A stretch of 64,000 bases of DNA from Punica granatum (taxonomy: Eukaryota; Streptophyta; Magnoliopsida; Myrtales; Lythraceae): positions 11,780,001 to 11,844,000 of the forward strand of contig NC_045132.1 in the NCBI RefSeq assembly GCF_007655135.1. Reading direction: 5' to 3'. The position numbers and the translations under genes are program-made. Positions 35,312 through 48,463 of the stretch are shown here, in pieces. The first letter of the stretch is position 1. Each line of letters opens with the position of its first letter. The notes under the pieces are model-generated. The model did no database searches, was not told where the DNA came from, and saw nothing but the letters and a program-made list of their open reading frames with translations.

Positions 35312-38305
35312 CACATAGGCCATGTTTGGAGTATGATGGTGAATCGAGGCTAGATCCCATTCCGCACTCGGATTGCACGCACTCAGTGAGTTAGGAGGTG
35401 TTGGGCCTCGTGTTCGGTGGTTTGGGGCGTTCCCCCATGCAACACGTAACCTATGGGTTTGGGCCCGAACCGCAACAAACTAGCAAAGACAAATGGAAAA
35501 CATAAGAAAAATGATAAAAAAAACGACAAGAAACAGACAACAACTGACAAATAGAGGTGAATACAGACAAATGGTGTATTAGGTCGAGTGTACGTGATTT
35601 AATCAGTTATTAACCGGGGTTGATTAACAAACAATGTGTCTAACCTAGGCAAACATAGATGGTGGACTAGAATAGGGTTCTAAGCCAATTACATGTGTGA
35701 ATTTGTTTTAAGAGTTTTATTCAGTGAGATGACACTGCGGTTTCACCGAATTAGCCAAACTCGTATTTTGACTCTAGATTGGAATCTAATATTCCACCTA
35801 CCCATTATCTAATGTTTGTTTAAGTCGAGTGCATGATTAATCCGGTTCTTCGTATTTTGTAATTGAAATAAAATGTTCACCACCGAATCTACGATAGGAA
35901 GATAGAAACACCGAAAATGAACGGAATGGGCCGTGCGAATGAAACTCGCCCCCGAACGGGTTGCCCTTTCTCGCCCATAGATCAAGGTGTTTCCAACTCC
36001 CTAACGCCTGGGATATCGGTGAATCTTGGAATGACGATTATGCCCTTGGATAATAAAACGTATGATGTTAGTGTACAAATTGAAGATCGTGTGACACGAA
36101 GAAGTCTAGGGAGGACTCGCGCGTCCCGACTCGAGCCGCCTCAAATCGGGCCCAGACTCGAGTCGTAGCACGCGAGTACTCGCTAGACGTCGATTCTATT
36201 CATGTTACACGTCTCGGTGTTTTGAAATTGTGGGCTTTTTAAGGAAAAGGGCATTCTCGCCGTTCCGTGAGCCATCGACGCGCTTACGAATTAATAATCA
36301 ATTTATCCAATTATTTAGTCCAACTAGTTTAATTAATCGAATGACGCGTCCCATTTTCCCGTTTGTGAGATTCTTCGGTGATTATTGTTCCACATCGTGG
36401 TTACGGTTTTGATGGGCTATATGTGGATTTAACGGGTGGTTATTCGAAACCGACATGCCTAGCAAATAATAAACATGTAGACAACGATTAAAAGGAAGCT
36501 TAATTACGAACAATTTCAAGGATCAACTTCGGAATGATGAAGAGGCCAACCGGAACTCCAAAGGAGGTCGCGGAGGAGTCGGCCACCCCCCAAGGGTAAT
36601 TGGCCGAATACTCCTTGACCCGATTTGGGTTTCGATGGGTCTCTCACGTCATTCCTAATCGTCCCTTGCATACATCATATAACATGCACGTGAGTATAAC
36701 ACACAATTTCACTAAATCGACATCAACACGACCCCGATTTACACAAATAAACACGTGATACACTCAAAACACCGTATTCAAGGAATTAACGAAACGATAT
36801 TAACTCACTCAACGATAAACTTGGAAATAACTCACGTGAACCGCACAGTCTCAAGGAAGAAGAGCCCTAAGGCTTCAGGTGGACCAAGGAGCCTCACGGC
36901 CCCTGCAGCAAGGAGATGGTCGTGGGTCCCCTTGGTGCAACCGAACCCTCTGAGGCCTCTCCCTCTTAGATTCCGAGCCGTTTCCTTCGTACAATCACGT
37001 CTTAGTCACGGTTATAGACCTCACGACCGTGGAGGTGGCCTAATTCGGAAAGAGGAGAGGGTCATGGACCCTAGAGAGCCAAAGAGGCTCACCACCCCCC
37101 CCCCCTTTGTGAGGCTCGGCCGAGAGGCTCGATGGCTCTCTCGAGTCTATGACGGTCTCATCCTTTCGGATCCGGACCATTCCACGTTATGCAAGCGTGT
37201 TCTTACGAAATATGGACGTGATAGAAAAATAAAATACAATGACGATGCATGGCTTGCATGGGAACTTAGATCTGAAAAAAAAATGACGTCTTTCATGCTT
37301 CCCGGTTTTTTAAATCATGTTATCATTTCATACAAGCAAATATCGAGGACCCTAACTTCTCTAAGTCGTAGAGAGACGTTACCTAGCACGAGGGAAAGAG
37401 TCAGGGAAGCGGCCTTGGGAGTCGCAAGACTCGGCTTGGGCTCTACGGGTTACGAGACCCGAGAGGTGGCAGCAGCTGCAGCTTGGGGAAAACGAGGTCG
37501 ACACGCTAGCTCCGACCACGGCATGGTGCAAGATCGGGCTCGTTGGACTCCTAAGGGGCGGATCTAGACGTTCGTGGACAGCTCCGAACGTGCCAAACCC
37601 TAGACAAGCCCGAAACAGTGAGAGAAAGTTCGGTAAAGAAAATGGGACCCGGTAAAGAAGAAACGGGTGGAACGGTGGTTGTGCAAGGTGGATCGGCCCT
37701 CGGACCGTGACCACCTCTTCACGGGGGAGGGTGAGGATTATGAGGAACCCTTTGAACATGATGGCACGACTCAGCAAAGTCGTGGGAGGAAATGGCACGT
37801 TGTTGAAGTCCGGTGCACGCGGGTGGAGTCCTTGAGACCCGACTATTCGGACGGCCAAAACGTGATGATAGAGGCTCCAAATGAAAAATCTAAGCCCGGA
37901 AATGGACTTAGGGGGTGGGAAATATGTAGGCTAGGTAGTTTTGTAAATTTTGGCTCAAGTCGGGTCGGGTGGTTATTGGAATACCGGACAGTTTTCCGGT
38001 GATTTTGGCCGGTTCCGGCCTTGATAAGGGCTGGACGAAAGTGAGGGAGAGGGCTGGAACTTGAGAGGTTTTTGGAGAGATGTTGGCTTGAGAGAGAGTG
38101 AAGTTGAAGAAGTGATTAAGGTTAATGATGAATGGGAACTTATAGGGAAGACTAATGGTTTGCTTTTGTGAAGTTAATTGCGGTTAGGAGGCTTAAGAGA
38201 GGGTTGCCAAAAATATCAAGGCAATTAGGGAGGGGTTTGTGTCATGTTGAGTGTGGGGAAAGGAAGGGAAAGTTGATGGGAGGTGATGGGGAAGTGATAG
38301 GAAGT
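35312..38305 (-). repeat. Family-A LTR no. 2, second part
   Basis: Resumes with the second CACAT and follows the A LTR (compare 39200-42140) with TGGTGAATCGAGGCTAGATC and later words, until the minus A element begins at 38306. The rest of this LTR is expected beyond the right end of the window. No coding region. Confidence 0.85.
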
Positions 38306-40442
38306 TGTGCGCACCCGAATTTAATCTCGTCGGAGCACGCATGCGCGCGCCTAAGCAAACGCGGCTTGGGAGTATCCACCTTCCCGTGGGGGTGCACGAC
38401 GGACGCGCGTGAGAAGGAGTCGCCACTTACTGTTTACGACCCGTAGGTCGAGGGACGTTGAGTCACCCGGGTCTAGGGGTACGGGGTACACCTAAATGCT
38501 AAGGCAATGATCGTACGGAACCGGAAATTCCGAATTCGGGGGTTCTATTGCATGCGGGCCTATATCCCGCATGCCCTTTCGATACTCTAGCTTGCTAGGC
38601 TTGCCATTTTTGTTTATTTACCGCGTGATTTAGAGTTGCGCTCAACTCGCCCGTTTTGACACCGTAAATTCGATGAATTGATCAAGTTGGGCCAAGAGTC
38701 CGAAAGATGAGTAGGCTTGTGCATCGAGGAGTCGGTTCACTATCTTAGCGTTACAATTCATCGAACCGTGATGGTTGATTCCCTGCGTGAACCGAAACCA
38801 CGAGTATCCAAGCTTACTCACCCTTTGGTGGCGATAGACCAACTTAACCGATCCAACACTCGGACCTCTCGCTCACCGATCGGGGATCCTTACAAGGAGA
38901 TGAATGAACGTACAAATAGAATCCTCACAATGTTCTCTCGAACAATTACAAAGTATAACCGAATAAGTAAATGGATCCCGATCGGTTTGCATTGGGCCAC
39001 TATTCCGCTCCGGCTCACCGTGTATTTTGAATAACCGATAAATGAATTAAGGCAATGCGGGCTCAAGGAGCCGGGGGTCGGGTCCGATCGATCCAAGGTT
39101 TGCAGGAGAATCGGTTGATTCCCACTGTAACCGTTGGGCCGATCGAGCTCCCGGGTGATATCTAGATCCGTTTCACACGCCCAATCCAAATTGCCTTCCA
39201 CATAGGCCGTGTTCGGAGTGTAACGGTGAATCGAGGCTAGATCCCATTCCGCACTTGGGTTGCACGCGCTCGGTGAATTAGGAGGCGTTGGACCTCGTGT
39301 TCGGTGGTTTGGGGCATTAGACCCCGTGTAACACGTAACCTATGGGCTCGGGCCCGAATCGCGATAAATCATCATATGCAAAGACAAAACAGAAGAAAAC
39401 CGATAAAACTGACACAATACAGACAACAACTGACAATTGTCGGTGAATACAGACAAGTGGTGTATTAAGTCGAATGTACTTGATTTAATCAGTTATTACC
39501 CGTGGTTGATTGGCAAATAATGCATCTAACCTAGGCAAACATAGAGGGCGGGCTAGGATAAGGTTCTAAGCCAATTACATGTGTGTGTTTGTTTTATGAC
39601 TCTTATTCAGTTAAGTGTCACTGCGGTTCCACCGAATTAGCCAAACTCGTGTTTTGACTCTAGATTGGAATCTATCATTCCGTCTATCCACTACCTAGTG
39701 TTTGATTAGGCCGGATGTATGATTAGTCCGGTTCTTTGTGTTTTGTAACTGAAATAAAATACTCCCCAATGAATCTACGATAGGGAGATAGAAACACCGA
39801 AAGTGGACGGAATGGGTCGTGCGAATGAGACTCGCACCCAAACGGGTAGCCCTTTTTCGTCCATAGATCGAGGTGTTTCCGACTCTCTAGCGCCTAGGGT
39901 ATCGGTGAATCACGGAATGACGGTTATGCCCTTGGACGATAAAATTGTGATGTTCGTATGTAAATTGAAGATCGTGCGACACGAAGGAGTCTAAGGAAGA
40001 CTCGCGTGTCTCGACTCGAGCCGCCTCAAATCGGGCCCGGACTCGAGTCGTAGCACGCAAGTGTTCGCTAGACGTCGGTTCTATTCGTGTTGCACGTTTC
40101 GGTGTTTTGAAATTGTGGGTTTTTAAAGGAAAAGGGCATTTCCGTCGTTCCATGAACCATCGATGCGTTTACAAAATAATAACCAATTTACCCAATTATT
40201 TAGTCTGAATAACTTAATTAACCGAATAATGCGCCCCGTTTTCCCGTTTGTGAAATTATTCGGTGGTGGTGGCCCGACATTATGGGCATCGGATTCGGTG
40301 GGTAATCATCCAAAACCAACGCGTCAATCACGTATCTACCACATAGCTAACAACAAGACCCGAACATTAAGATATCCAATTCCAAGGAGCGATCCGAAAC
40401 GACTAGGGAGGTCGGCTTAAATTCGGGAGGAGTTGGGGGACT

Positions 40443-40472
40443 CTCGGCCACTTCCTGAAGGAAGGAGCCGAG
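40443..40472 (-). other. Hairpin type 3 in transcribed A LTR
   Basis: CTCGGC pairs with GCCGAG, a two-by-two internal loop follows, then CTTCC pairs with GGAAG around loop TGAA. The 5' LTR copy at 63940-63975 keeps both stems with loop CGAA. The plus A element has a related fold at 25115-25150. Confidence 0.6.
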
Positions 40473-40748
40473 TGACCCTTGACTATTCTCGAATTTTTGA
40501 GCGATCTCCCGCGCCGTTCCGGACCGTTTCTTGCATACACAATACGTTAATCACGGTAATAACACATGTTCTAGCCATCCCGATACCGCCACGACCATAA
40601 TTGTATGGAATCACACAAAGTGCATGAATCGAGATATTTAAATGGAAATATCAAGACGATCTTGACTCAAATAATAACGAAATAAATAAAACACGAGAAC
40701 CGACCCGTCTCGAGGCGGAAGAAAGCCTCCCGGACTCGTGTGGTCCAA

Positions 40749-40792
40749 GGAAGGTCTCGGCCCTATTCCTCCAAGGAAGGCCGTGAACTTCC
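40749..40792 (-). other. Hairpin type 2 in transcribed A LTR, minus copy
   Basis: GGAAG pairs with CTTCC, TC with GA, CGGCC with GGCCG, and TTCCT with AGGAA around loop CCA, with a three-base bulge. Same architecture as 24797-24839 with different sequence in several pairs. Confidence 0.62.
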
Positions 40793-40945
40793 ATGGCTCG
40801 CGCGAGTCGGGAAGACTTCTCCGGCCCCGATTCAACCATTTTCCCGTCATGCTATCGCGTTAGCTATGACTAACGATAAAACACACAAGAACCAACCCTT
40901 TTCGGGAAGGAGGAGACCAACCTAGCCTCGGGTGGGCCAAGGGAG

Positions 40946-40979
40946 CTCACGGGTCTCTCCCTAGAGACTTGGCCGTGAG
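40946..40979 (-). other. Hairpin type 1 in transcribed A LTR, minus copy
   Basis: CTCACGG pairs with CCGTGAG, and GTCTC with GAGAC around a 6-nt loop, with a four-base bulge. In element sense the bulge is CCAA and the loop TAGGGA, versus CCTA and AAGGGA in the plus copy at 24608. Confidence 0.65.
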
Positions 40980-42012
40980 TCCCGTGGCTCAACCCGTGGC
41001 CAAGGGAACCTCTTCCATCCGGATCCGAGCCATTTCCCGTCATGGGACGCGAGCTTGAACATCATATAGACACGGCATGGTCATGTATAGGGGCATAATG
41101 GACGCACGATGCATGGAAGTGCATGGGAAACATAGATCCGGAAGGAAAGTGCAAGCTTTCATACATCCGACTTCTTTAAACCAATATTAACGCTTCATGT
41201 GGACGAATATCAAAGATCCTCGCTCCTTTAAGTTGTAAAGAAATGTTACCTAGCCTCGGTGTACGAGGAGAAGAGTCGGGGACGTGGCCGTGGGAGTCGC
41301 TAGACTCGGCTTCAAGCTATGGGTGGGTGACCCAGGTGGAAGACAGTCGCGGCAAGTCGAGTGAAATGGAGTCGGCACGCTCGCTCCGGTCACGGCACGG
41401 TGCAAGGTCGGGCTCGTTGAACTCCTAAGAGACGGATCTAGATGACCATGGGCAGACCCGAGCGTGCCAAGGCCTGAACAAACCCGAAAATGTGAGAGAA
41501 AACTCGGTAAAATGAGAGAAACCCGGTAAGAGAGAAACGGGTGAACGATGGTTGTGCACGGTTGATCGGCCCTCGGACCGTGACCACCTCTTCACGGGGG
41601 AGGGTGAGGGTGGTGAGGAACCCTTTGAACGTGATGGCACGACTCGCCGAAGTCGTGGGAGAAAATGGCACGTGGATGAGATCCGGTGCGCACGGCTAAG
41701 GGGTCTCAGGACCCGACTCTCTTCACGGCTGGAACGTGATGTAGGAAGCTTCAAATCGAAAATCTAAGCTCGGAAATGGACTTAGGGGGTGGAAAATATG
41801 TGGGCTAGGGACTTTGGTGATTTTTGGCTTAAGTCGAGTCGGGTGGTTACCGGAATACCGGGTGGTTTACCGGCGGTTTCGACCGGTTTTGGCCTTGGCA
41901 AGGGGTCGCATGAGCTGTGGGAGTGGGCTGGAGTTTGAGAGGATTCTTGAGAGAGATTGGCTTGAGAGAGAGTGAGAATGAAAAAGTGATTAAGGTTAAT
42001 GATGAATGGGGC

Positions 42013-42018
42013 TTTATA
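42013..42018 (-). promoter_or_regulatory. TATA candidate in 3' LTR of minus A element
   Basis: TATAAA on the minus strand in CCTATAAAGC, 1.31 kb from the LTR start at 50176 once the CRM insertion is removed. Confidence 0.5.
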
Positions 42019-42942
42019 GGGGGCTCTAACGAGGCAATTAGGGAAAGTAAATCACGGCTTAGGGCCTTAAACTAGGGCTGCCGAAAATATCAAAGGATTA
42101 GGGGAGGGAAAGTGTCATGTAGAGTGTGGGGAAAGCAAAGGCAAGGTGATGGGTGTGATGGATGTGTAAGAGGAAGTGAAAGAAGTGAGGGAAATTTGAA
42201 TTGTATGGTGGGGAGTGCTTGGAGCCGTCGGCCATGGGGTTGAGCCGCGGCTAATTGCGGCTAAGCCGACCTTGAAGGGTTGAGCCGTGGCTTGGGGTTG
42301 AGCCGCGGCTTGGCGGCTTGGCTTGGCTGAGCTGTGGGTCCCGTTCGATTGAGAGAAAAGCCGGAAAATGCTTGAAACTTGATTGAGCTCGCATCCGACC
42401 TCCGATGTCCAATTAATTTGAAGATTTGGGATGCTTGAATGACGAGGATTTGAACGAGCCTAATATCGCCATGCGTCGTGTGGACGAACGTTCGGGCGAC
42501 TCTGCGCCTCGAGAGTCGGTTTCGCCCTGTTTGGACGTTCGGAGCGGAGTTTAGCATCCCCCGGTCCCCGATTGCTCTTTGTGCATCCTAACACTCATTT
42601 TGGCGATCCTTTTGCCCCGTGAGGGATCGTTGGCCCGTCGCCCTCGGCCGGGGACCGTTGGCCCGGGAAGGCCTAGGGACTTGTGACCGGGATTTTCTCA
42701 GTGTTCCCTGAATGTCTTGAGGTGTTCGGGGCTCGTTGTGAGGTGCTCGGGGACCATTGTGACCTCTGTTCTTCGTGGACGTGCCCCGAAGGCTCGTCGG
42801 GAGACGTTCATGACAACTGAAACGTCCCTTGGGAAGCCGAGTCGGGTTCCGGATGGTCATCTAAAGCTTGTTCCCCGATTTTGACGGTCCCTGGGTGCCT
42901 GTAAGCCCGCTTTGAGGGGCCGTTTGCTTGTCAGTGGAGCAA

Positions 42943-43750
42943 TGATGCAAATCGTAGCACGACTTCAAGGGATCCAGTTCAAGTTCCAATTGGACCGATT
43001 ACGCGAGCACGAGTAAAGAAGTTTAAAGATGAACTCAACGGCCTGTTTCAAGAGGTTCGGGCTCAAGCAAATTCGTGGAGGCCCATTGGACATGAATCAC
43101 GTGATCAACAAAAATCCATCAATTTGATTCAAGTTATAGAAGATTCTGGACAAGGCTAAATTCAGCAAGTGTTTGAGGAAGCTTCTAGAATAGTTGATGA
43201 TCAACAGAAGATAACATCAGATTTGTTTGAAGTTTAAATCTCATAGAGATATTCTAGGGGTATTTAGATTTTATATCTTTATAGATTATGTCATATCTCT
43301 ATCGATATTCTTGGTTTTAATTTCCTTATCTATAGGAGGAGATATGACCAGATTAGGATTACTTTATGTCTATATATATTCATCTTAGTCAATTTTTAAT
43401 ACAAGGAACATTCAGAAAATTGTGAGAGTATTCTCTTTGGTTCTTGAAGAACTAATCGAACTTATCGGAAGTTTCTGTGGCGTTCATCATCGACTTATCA
43501 AACGGCTTTCCACCACCGTTTGTGGCGTCTTCATCGACTTATCAAGCGGTTTTCCATTACCGTTTGTGGCGTCTTCCTATATACCGAGGTTCTTGTTTCG
43601 CATTAAACAACGGGTTGAGGTCAGTTATACCAAAGTTCTTGTTTTTGTCGTAAACAACGGGTCGAGGGTTCGTCAATCAAATCTGATCGTGGAACGATCT
43701 TGGGTTCCTTTAGTTGTCGGGTCTCGTCATTCTTGGCGGGAATCGCATCA
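42943..43750 (+). repeat. 5' LTR of CRM element
   Basis: 808 bp, TGATGCAAATCG to GGAATCGCATCA. It differs from the 3' LTR by five substitutions and one T-run indel. It includes a copy of the pol C-terminal coding sequence, here with a CAA to TAA change. Related segments with GGCGTCTTC and CGTTTGTGGCGTC words repeat at 43470-43575. Confidence 0.93.
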
Positions 43751-43752
43751 TT

Positions 43753-43764
43753 TGGTATCAGAGC
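43753..43764 (+). other. Primer-binding site of CRM element
   Basis: TGGTATCAGAGC, complementary to the 3' end of plant initiator methionine tRNA, two bases after the 5' LTR. Confidence 0.9.
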
Positions 43765-43854
43765 TAAAGGCTTCAAATCGGGTTTATCCTATCCTTTTTT
43801 GTTTCAATTTGCTGAGTTTCGCTTCATCGAAATTGTTCTTTGTGGATTATTAGT

Positions 43855-43985
43855 AGAAAAAAAAAGGGCTGAAAAAAAAAATTTCGGCTGAAAAAAAAAA
43901 TATACAAAGCTGAAAAAAAGAGCTGAAAAAAAAAATCGGCCAAAAAAAAAATACAAAGCTGAGAAAAAAAAAAGATCGAAAGAAA
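43855..43985 (+). repeat. A-rich tract in CRM leader
   Basis: Repeated GCTGA-runs separated by 8-10 A residues, length-unstable low-complexity DNA between primer-binding site and gag. The remaining leader to 44425 is unique sequence without an open frame of note. Confidence 0.85.
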
Positions 43986-44425
43986 AGAAAGAAGACATCG
44001 TTGTCAATTTGATCCAAATTTTTTACATCAGACCATTCTAAAGTTGTTATTTCTCGTTCTTTGTAATCTGCATTGATTCTGATCCCATAATTTCATATGA
44101 CATTCTGGTTTATTTAATCCTTCATAGTAGTTGCCCTTTCTCTTGCTTCTTTTCTTCCTGAAATTTCCTTTGATCATTAATTTTCCTTGATGAGTTCTTG
44201 GTGAATTGTTGCTGGAAAATTTGGAGTTGTTTGTTTAGTTCCAAAGGAACTGAAAGAGAATTGTTGAGTGGTAAAAGGCAAGAGCGGTGAGAATATTAGA
44301 GGGTTAAAAGCCACATATTTTGTTGAGTGAAAACACGAGTGTAGAGTGATTCACATTCTTGAGTGTAAACACGTAAGGGAGCGAATTGTGAGGTCCATTC
44401 TTTCTAACTTTATTTTGCAGCAATC

Positions 44426-45469
44426 ATGTCTCACAATAGTGCTAAGAGTATTCCCGAAGGTGCAACGGAATTGGCTGATTCAAAAATACTTATAGAGGCC
44501 ATGATGAGTGAGATGAGGCGTGTGATGCGGTTGGAGTTTGAGCAGGTTCATGAACGGATAGATCTGATAGAGAATAAACGTGTGGAGCAGCCACGAAACG
44601 CTCCTAATGCACGTAGGAGGGAAAGAGTTCAACCGAGGGAAGTGAGGGTTGAAGATGAAGAGATTTATGGGGCTGGTTTTGATGAAGATGATCGAGATTC
44701 GGTTGTTAGTAATAGGAGACATGGAGGGCGGTTTAGAGAAGATAGGAATCGGGAAGATTATAACTTGGGTAGTATTAAGATGAAAATCCCATCGTTCCAA
44801 GGAAAGAGTGATCCCGAAGCAAACCTTGAGTGGGAGAAAAAGGTGGAGTTTGTATTTGATTGTTATAGTTATTCCGAGCTGAAGAAAGTCAAATTGGCAG
44901 CAATTGAATTCTCGGATTATGCAATTGTTTGGTGGGATCAATTGATGATAAATAGGCGAAGAAATAGAGAGCCACCTATAGATACGTGGGAGGAAATGAA
45001 AAGGGTGATGAGGAAGCGATTTGTTCCTAGTTATTACTACCGGGAGCTGTATAATAAGTTACAAAGTCTTAGGCAAGGTAACCGGAGTGTAGAGGAATAT
45101 TTTAAGGAGATGGAAGTGGCCATGATTAGAGCTAACATAGAGGAGGATCGAGAGGCTACTATGGCAAGATTGTTGGCTGGATTGAACCGAGAAATTCGAA
45201 ATGCCGTGGAATTACAACATTATGTGGAGTTGGAGGATATGGTGCACATGGCCATCAAGATTGAGAACCAGTTCAAGAGGAGAGGCAATACACGTGCAAG
45301 CCAAAGTCCAAGCACATCCACTTGGAAACCGAATCAGTGGAAGAAAGATGAGAAGCAATCCACGTCGATGTTGAAAACCGAGCAAAAGCGAGAAGCAACC
45401 AGCCATGTTCCTCAAGGTAAAACCGACATTTCTACCTCCAGGAATCGTGACATTAAGTGTTTTAAATGC

Positions 45470-45501
<32 letters not shown>

Positions 45502-47278
45502 AAACAAGCGGGTCATGGTGATGCGAGACAATGGTGACATTGTGACCGACACTAAAGATTCCGACACCGATGACATGCCCCCATTGGAGGACGTTCCCGA
45601 AGAGGAATATTTAGCTCCAGATGCATTGACATTGGTGGCAAGGAGAGCATTAAGCTTGCAAACAAAAGGAGTTGAAGAAGTGCAGCGGGAGAACATCTTT
45701 CACATTAGGTGCTACATCAAAGACAAGGTATGTAGTGTGATTATTGATGGTGGTAGTTGTACTAATGTCGCAAGCGCAACAATGGTGGAAAAATTAAGAC
45801 TGCCCATGGTGAAGCACCCTAGGCCGTACAAGCTGCAATGGTTGAATGATAGTGGTGAGATAAGGGTGAACAAGCAGGTGTTAGTTGCATTTCGAATCGG
45901 TAAATACGAAGATGAAGTGTTGTGTGATGTAGTACCGATGCAAGCAGGACACTTGTTGCTAGGGCGTCCATGGCAATTTGATAGACGAGTGAAGCATGAT
46001 GGCTTTACGAACAAATACTCCTTTGTACTTAATCAGCGATCAATCACTCTTGTACCATTGACTCCGCAGCAAGTATATGAGGATCAAGTGAGATTGCAAA
46101 AAGAGAGTGATCAAAAGAAAGAGAGTGAACAGAAGAAAAAGAGTGAAAATCAGAGAGAGGCCGAGAAAAATGAGAGAGAAAAAGAAAATCAAAATTCGGC
46201 CATTGAGAGAAAATCAGAGAGAAAACAAAAGAATTTTTATGCAAACATGGGAGAAATTAGGCAAGCAATGTTTTTAAATCAGCCGATGATTGTACTTTTG
46301 TACAAAGAGGCATTTTTCAATACTAACGAACTTGATATCTCTCTTCCTAGTTCTGTTGTTTCTCTTTTGCAGGAGTATGAGGATGTCTTTCCCGAGGAAA
46401 CACCACATGGCTTACCTCCAATCCGAGGGATTGAACATCAAATTGATTTTGTTCCCGGTGCGACAATTCCAAACCGACCAGCCTATAGGAGCAATCCTGA
46501 TGAGACAAAGGAGCTTCAACGGCAGGTAAAGGAGTTGTTAGAGAAAGGGTACGTGAGGGAGAGCTTGAGCCCATGCGCTGTTCCAGTAATACTTGTACCT
46601 AAGAAGGATGGGACGTGGAGAATGTGCGTTGATTGCCGAGCAATCAACAACATAACGGTAAAGTATCGTCAACCTATTCCTCGCTTAGATGATATGTTAG
46701 ATGAGTTACATAGTTCTTGTGTATTTTCTAAAATTGATTTAAAGAGTGGTTATCATCAGATTAGAATGAAAGAAGGAGATGAATGGAAAACTGCCTTTAA
46801 AACAAAATACGGTTTGTACGAATGGTTAGTTATGCCTTTTGGTTTGACTAATGCTCCAAGCACTTTTATGAGACTTATGAATCATGTTTTGCGTGCATTT
46901 ATAGGTAGATTTGTGGTTGTCTACTTTGATGATATACTAGTTTACAGCAAAAACTTAGATGATCATAAGGTACATTTGAAATCTGTCTTAGATGTGCTTA
47001 GGAAGGAAAAGTTATTTGCTAATATGAAGAAGTGTACTTTTTGCACCGATAAGCTTGTTTTTTTGGGATTTGTTGTTAGTGCACAAGGTATACAGGTTGA
47101 TGAGGAGAAGGTACGTGCAATCCAAGAGTGGCCTAGTCCCACAAGTGTAAGTAATGTTCGTAGTTTTCATGGACTTGCTAGTTTCTATCGGCGGTTCGTG
47201 AAGGACTTTAGTAGCATAGCAGCATCACTTACTGAAGTGATCAAGAAAAACGTTGGATTTAGATGGGGAGAAGAATAA
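44426..47278 (+). CDS. CRM Gag-protease-reverse transcriptase (ends at a premature stop)
   Basis: 950 codons from ATG at 44426. Gag occupies about residues 1-330, with a Retrotrans_gag-type region from about 115, then a CCHC zinc knuckle, CFKCQGRGHIASQC, at 345-358. The aspartic protease has D441 in IDGGS. A charged K/E/Q-rich linker (about 550-610) precedes reverse transcriptase, which has SGYHQIR, VMPFGLTNAP and the catalytic YFDD (D835, D836). The frame ends at TAA (47276-47278), where relatives have glutamine; one C to T change explains it, and the same frame continues into RNase H. Gag, protease and reverse transcriptase could still be made from this copy. Confidence 0.9.
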
Positions 47279-48463
47279 GAGAAGGCGTTTCAGCTAATCA
47301 AAGAGAAGCTGACCAACGCTCCTTTATTATCTTTACCTAACTTTTCTAAAACTTTTGAGATTGAATGTGATGCTTCAGGTGTTGGTATAGGTGCAGTTCT
47401 CATGCAGGAAGGACGACCAATTGCTTACTTCAGCGAAAAACTAAGCGGTGCAGCCTTAAACTATCCAACTTATGATAAAGAGTTGTATGCATTGGTTCGA
47501 GCTTTAGAGACGTGGCAGCACTACCTATGGCCTAAGGAGTTCGTGATACACACCGATCATGAGTCCTTGAAACACTTGAAGGGCCAACACAAACTAAACA
47601 AAAGACATGCCCGATGGGTGGAGTTCATTGAGACGTTTCCATACGTCATTCGGTATAAGCAAGGTAAGGAGAATGTGGTCGCCGACGCACTTTCTCGCAG
47701 GTATGCATTACTCTCTACACTTGATGCAAAATTGCTTGGTTTTGAGTACATTAAAAATTTATATGCTGATGACCATGAATTTTGTGAGGAATATCGAGCT
47801 TGTGAGAAAATTCCTTGTGGTAAGTTCTTTAGGCATGATGACTTTCTGTTTCGAGAGAATAAGTTATGCGAGCCAAATTGTTCCTTGAGAGAGTTATTAG
47901 TGCAGGAATCACATGGTGGGGGATTAATGGGACATTTTGGAGTAGCAAAGACTTTAGCTATTTTGCAAGAACACTTCTATTGGCCACATATGAAAAGAGA
48001 TGTTGAGAGAATTTGTGGTAGATGCATTACATGTAGGCAAGCTAAATCCAGAGTGCAGCCTAACGGTTTGTATACTCCTTTACCAATTCCTAGTGAGCCT
48101 TGGATTGATATTTCAATGGACTTTGTGTTAGGATTACCTAGGACTAAACGTGGGAGAGATTCAATTTTTGTGGTTGTGGATAGATTTTCTAAGATGGCAC
48201 ACTTTATTCCATGTCACAAAACGGATGATGCCTCGCATGTTGCTGATTTGTTCTTTAGGGAGATTGTGAGGTTACATGGCATGCCTAGAACAATTGTTTC
48301 GGATAGAGATGCTAAGTTCTTGAGCTATTTTTGGAAGACTTTGTGGTGTAAGTTAGGTACTAAGCTGTTATTTTCTACTACTTGTCACCCACAAACTGAT
48401 GGTCAAACAGAAGTAGTAAATAGAACTTTGTCTACTTTGTTGAGGGCAATCATAAAAAAAAAA
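47279..48463 (+). pseudogene. CRM RNase H and integrase core, after stop and before frameshift
   Basis: In frame with the previous segment. RNase H shows [14 protein letters not shown], the E of [17 protein letters not shown] and NVVADALSR. Integrase has the HHCC zinc region ([10 protein letters not shown] to CGRCITC), then the core with D in ISMDFVLG, D in VSDRDAKF and E in [10 protein letters not shown], so the catalytic triad is intact. A run of ten A residues at 48454-48463 then shifts the frame, and the shifted reading ends at 48574. An ATG at 47402 is internal and not a real start. Confidence 0.87.

Larger units (their letters stand above)
38306..42942 (-). repeat. 3' LTR of minus A element, first part
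   Basis: Starts TGTGCGCACCCG. Contains the decamer GGAGTCGCCA (38416-38425, minus TGGCGACTCC), hairpins at 40443-40472, 40749-40792 and 40946-40979, and the TATA at 42013-42018. It stops at 42942, where the CRM element begins, and resumes at 49788. Confidence 0.9.
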
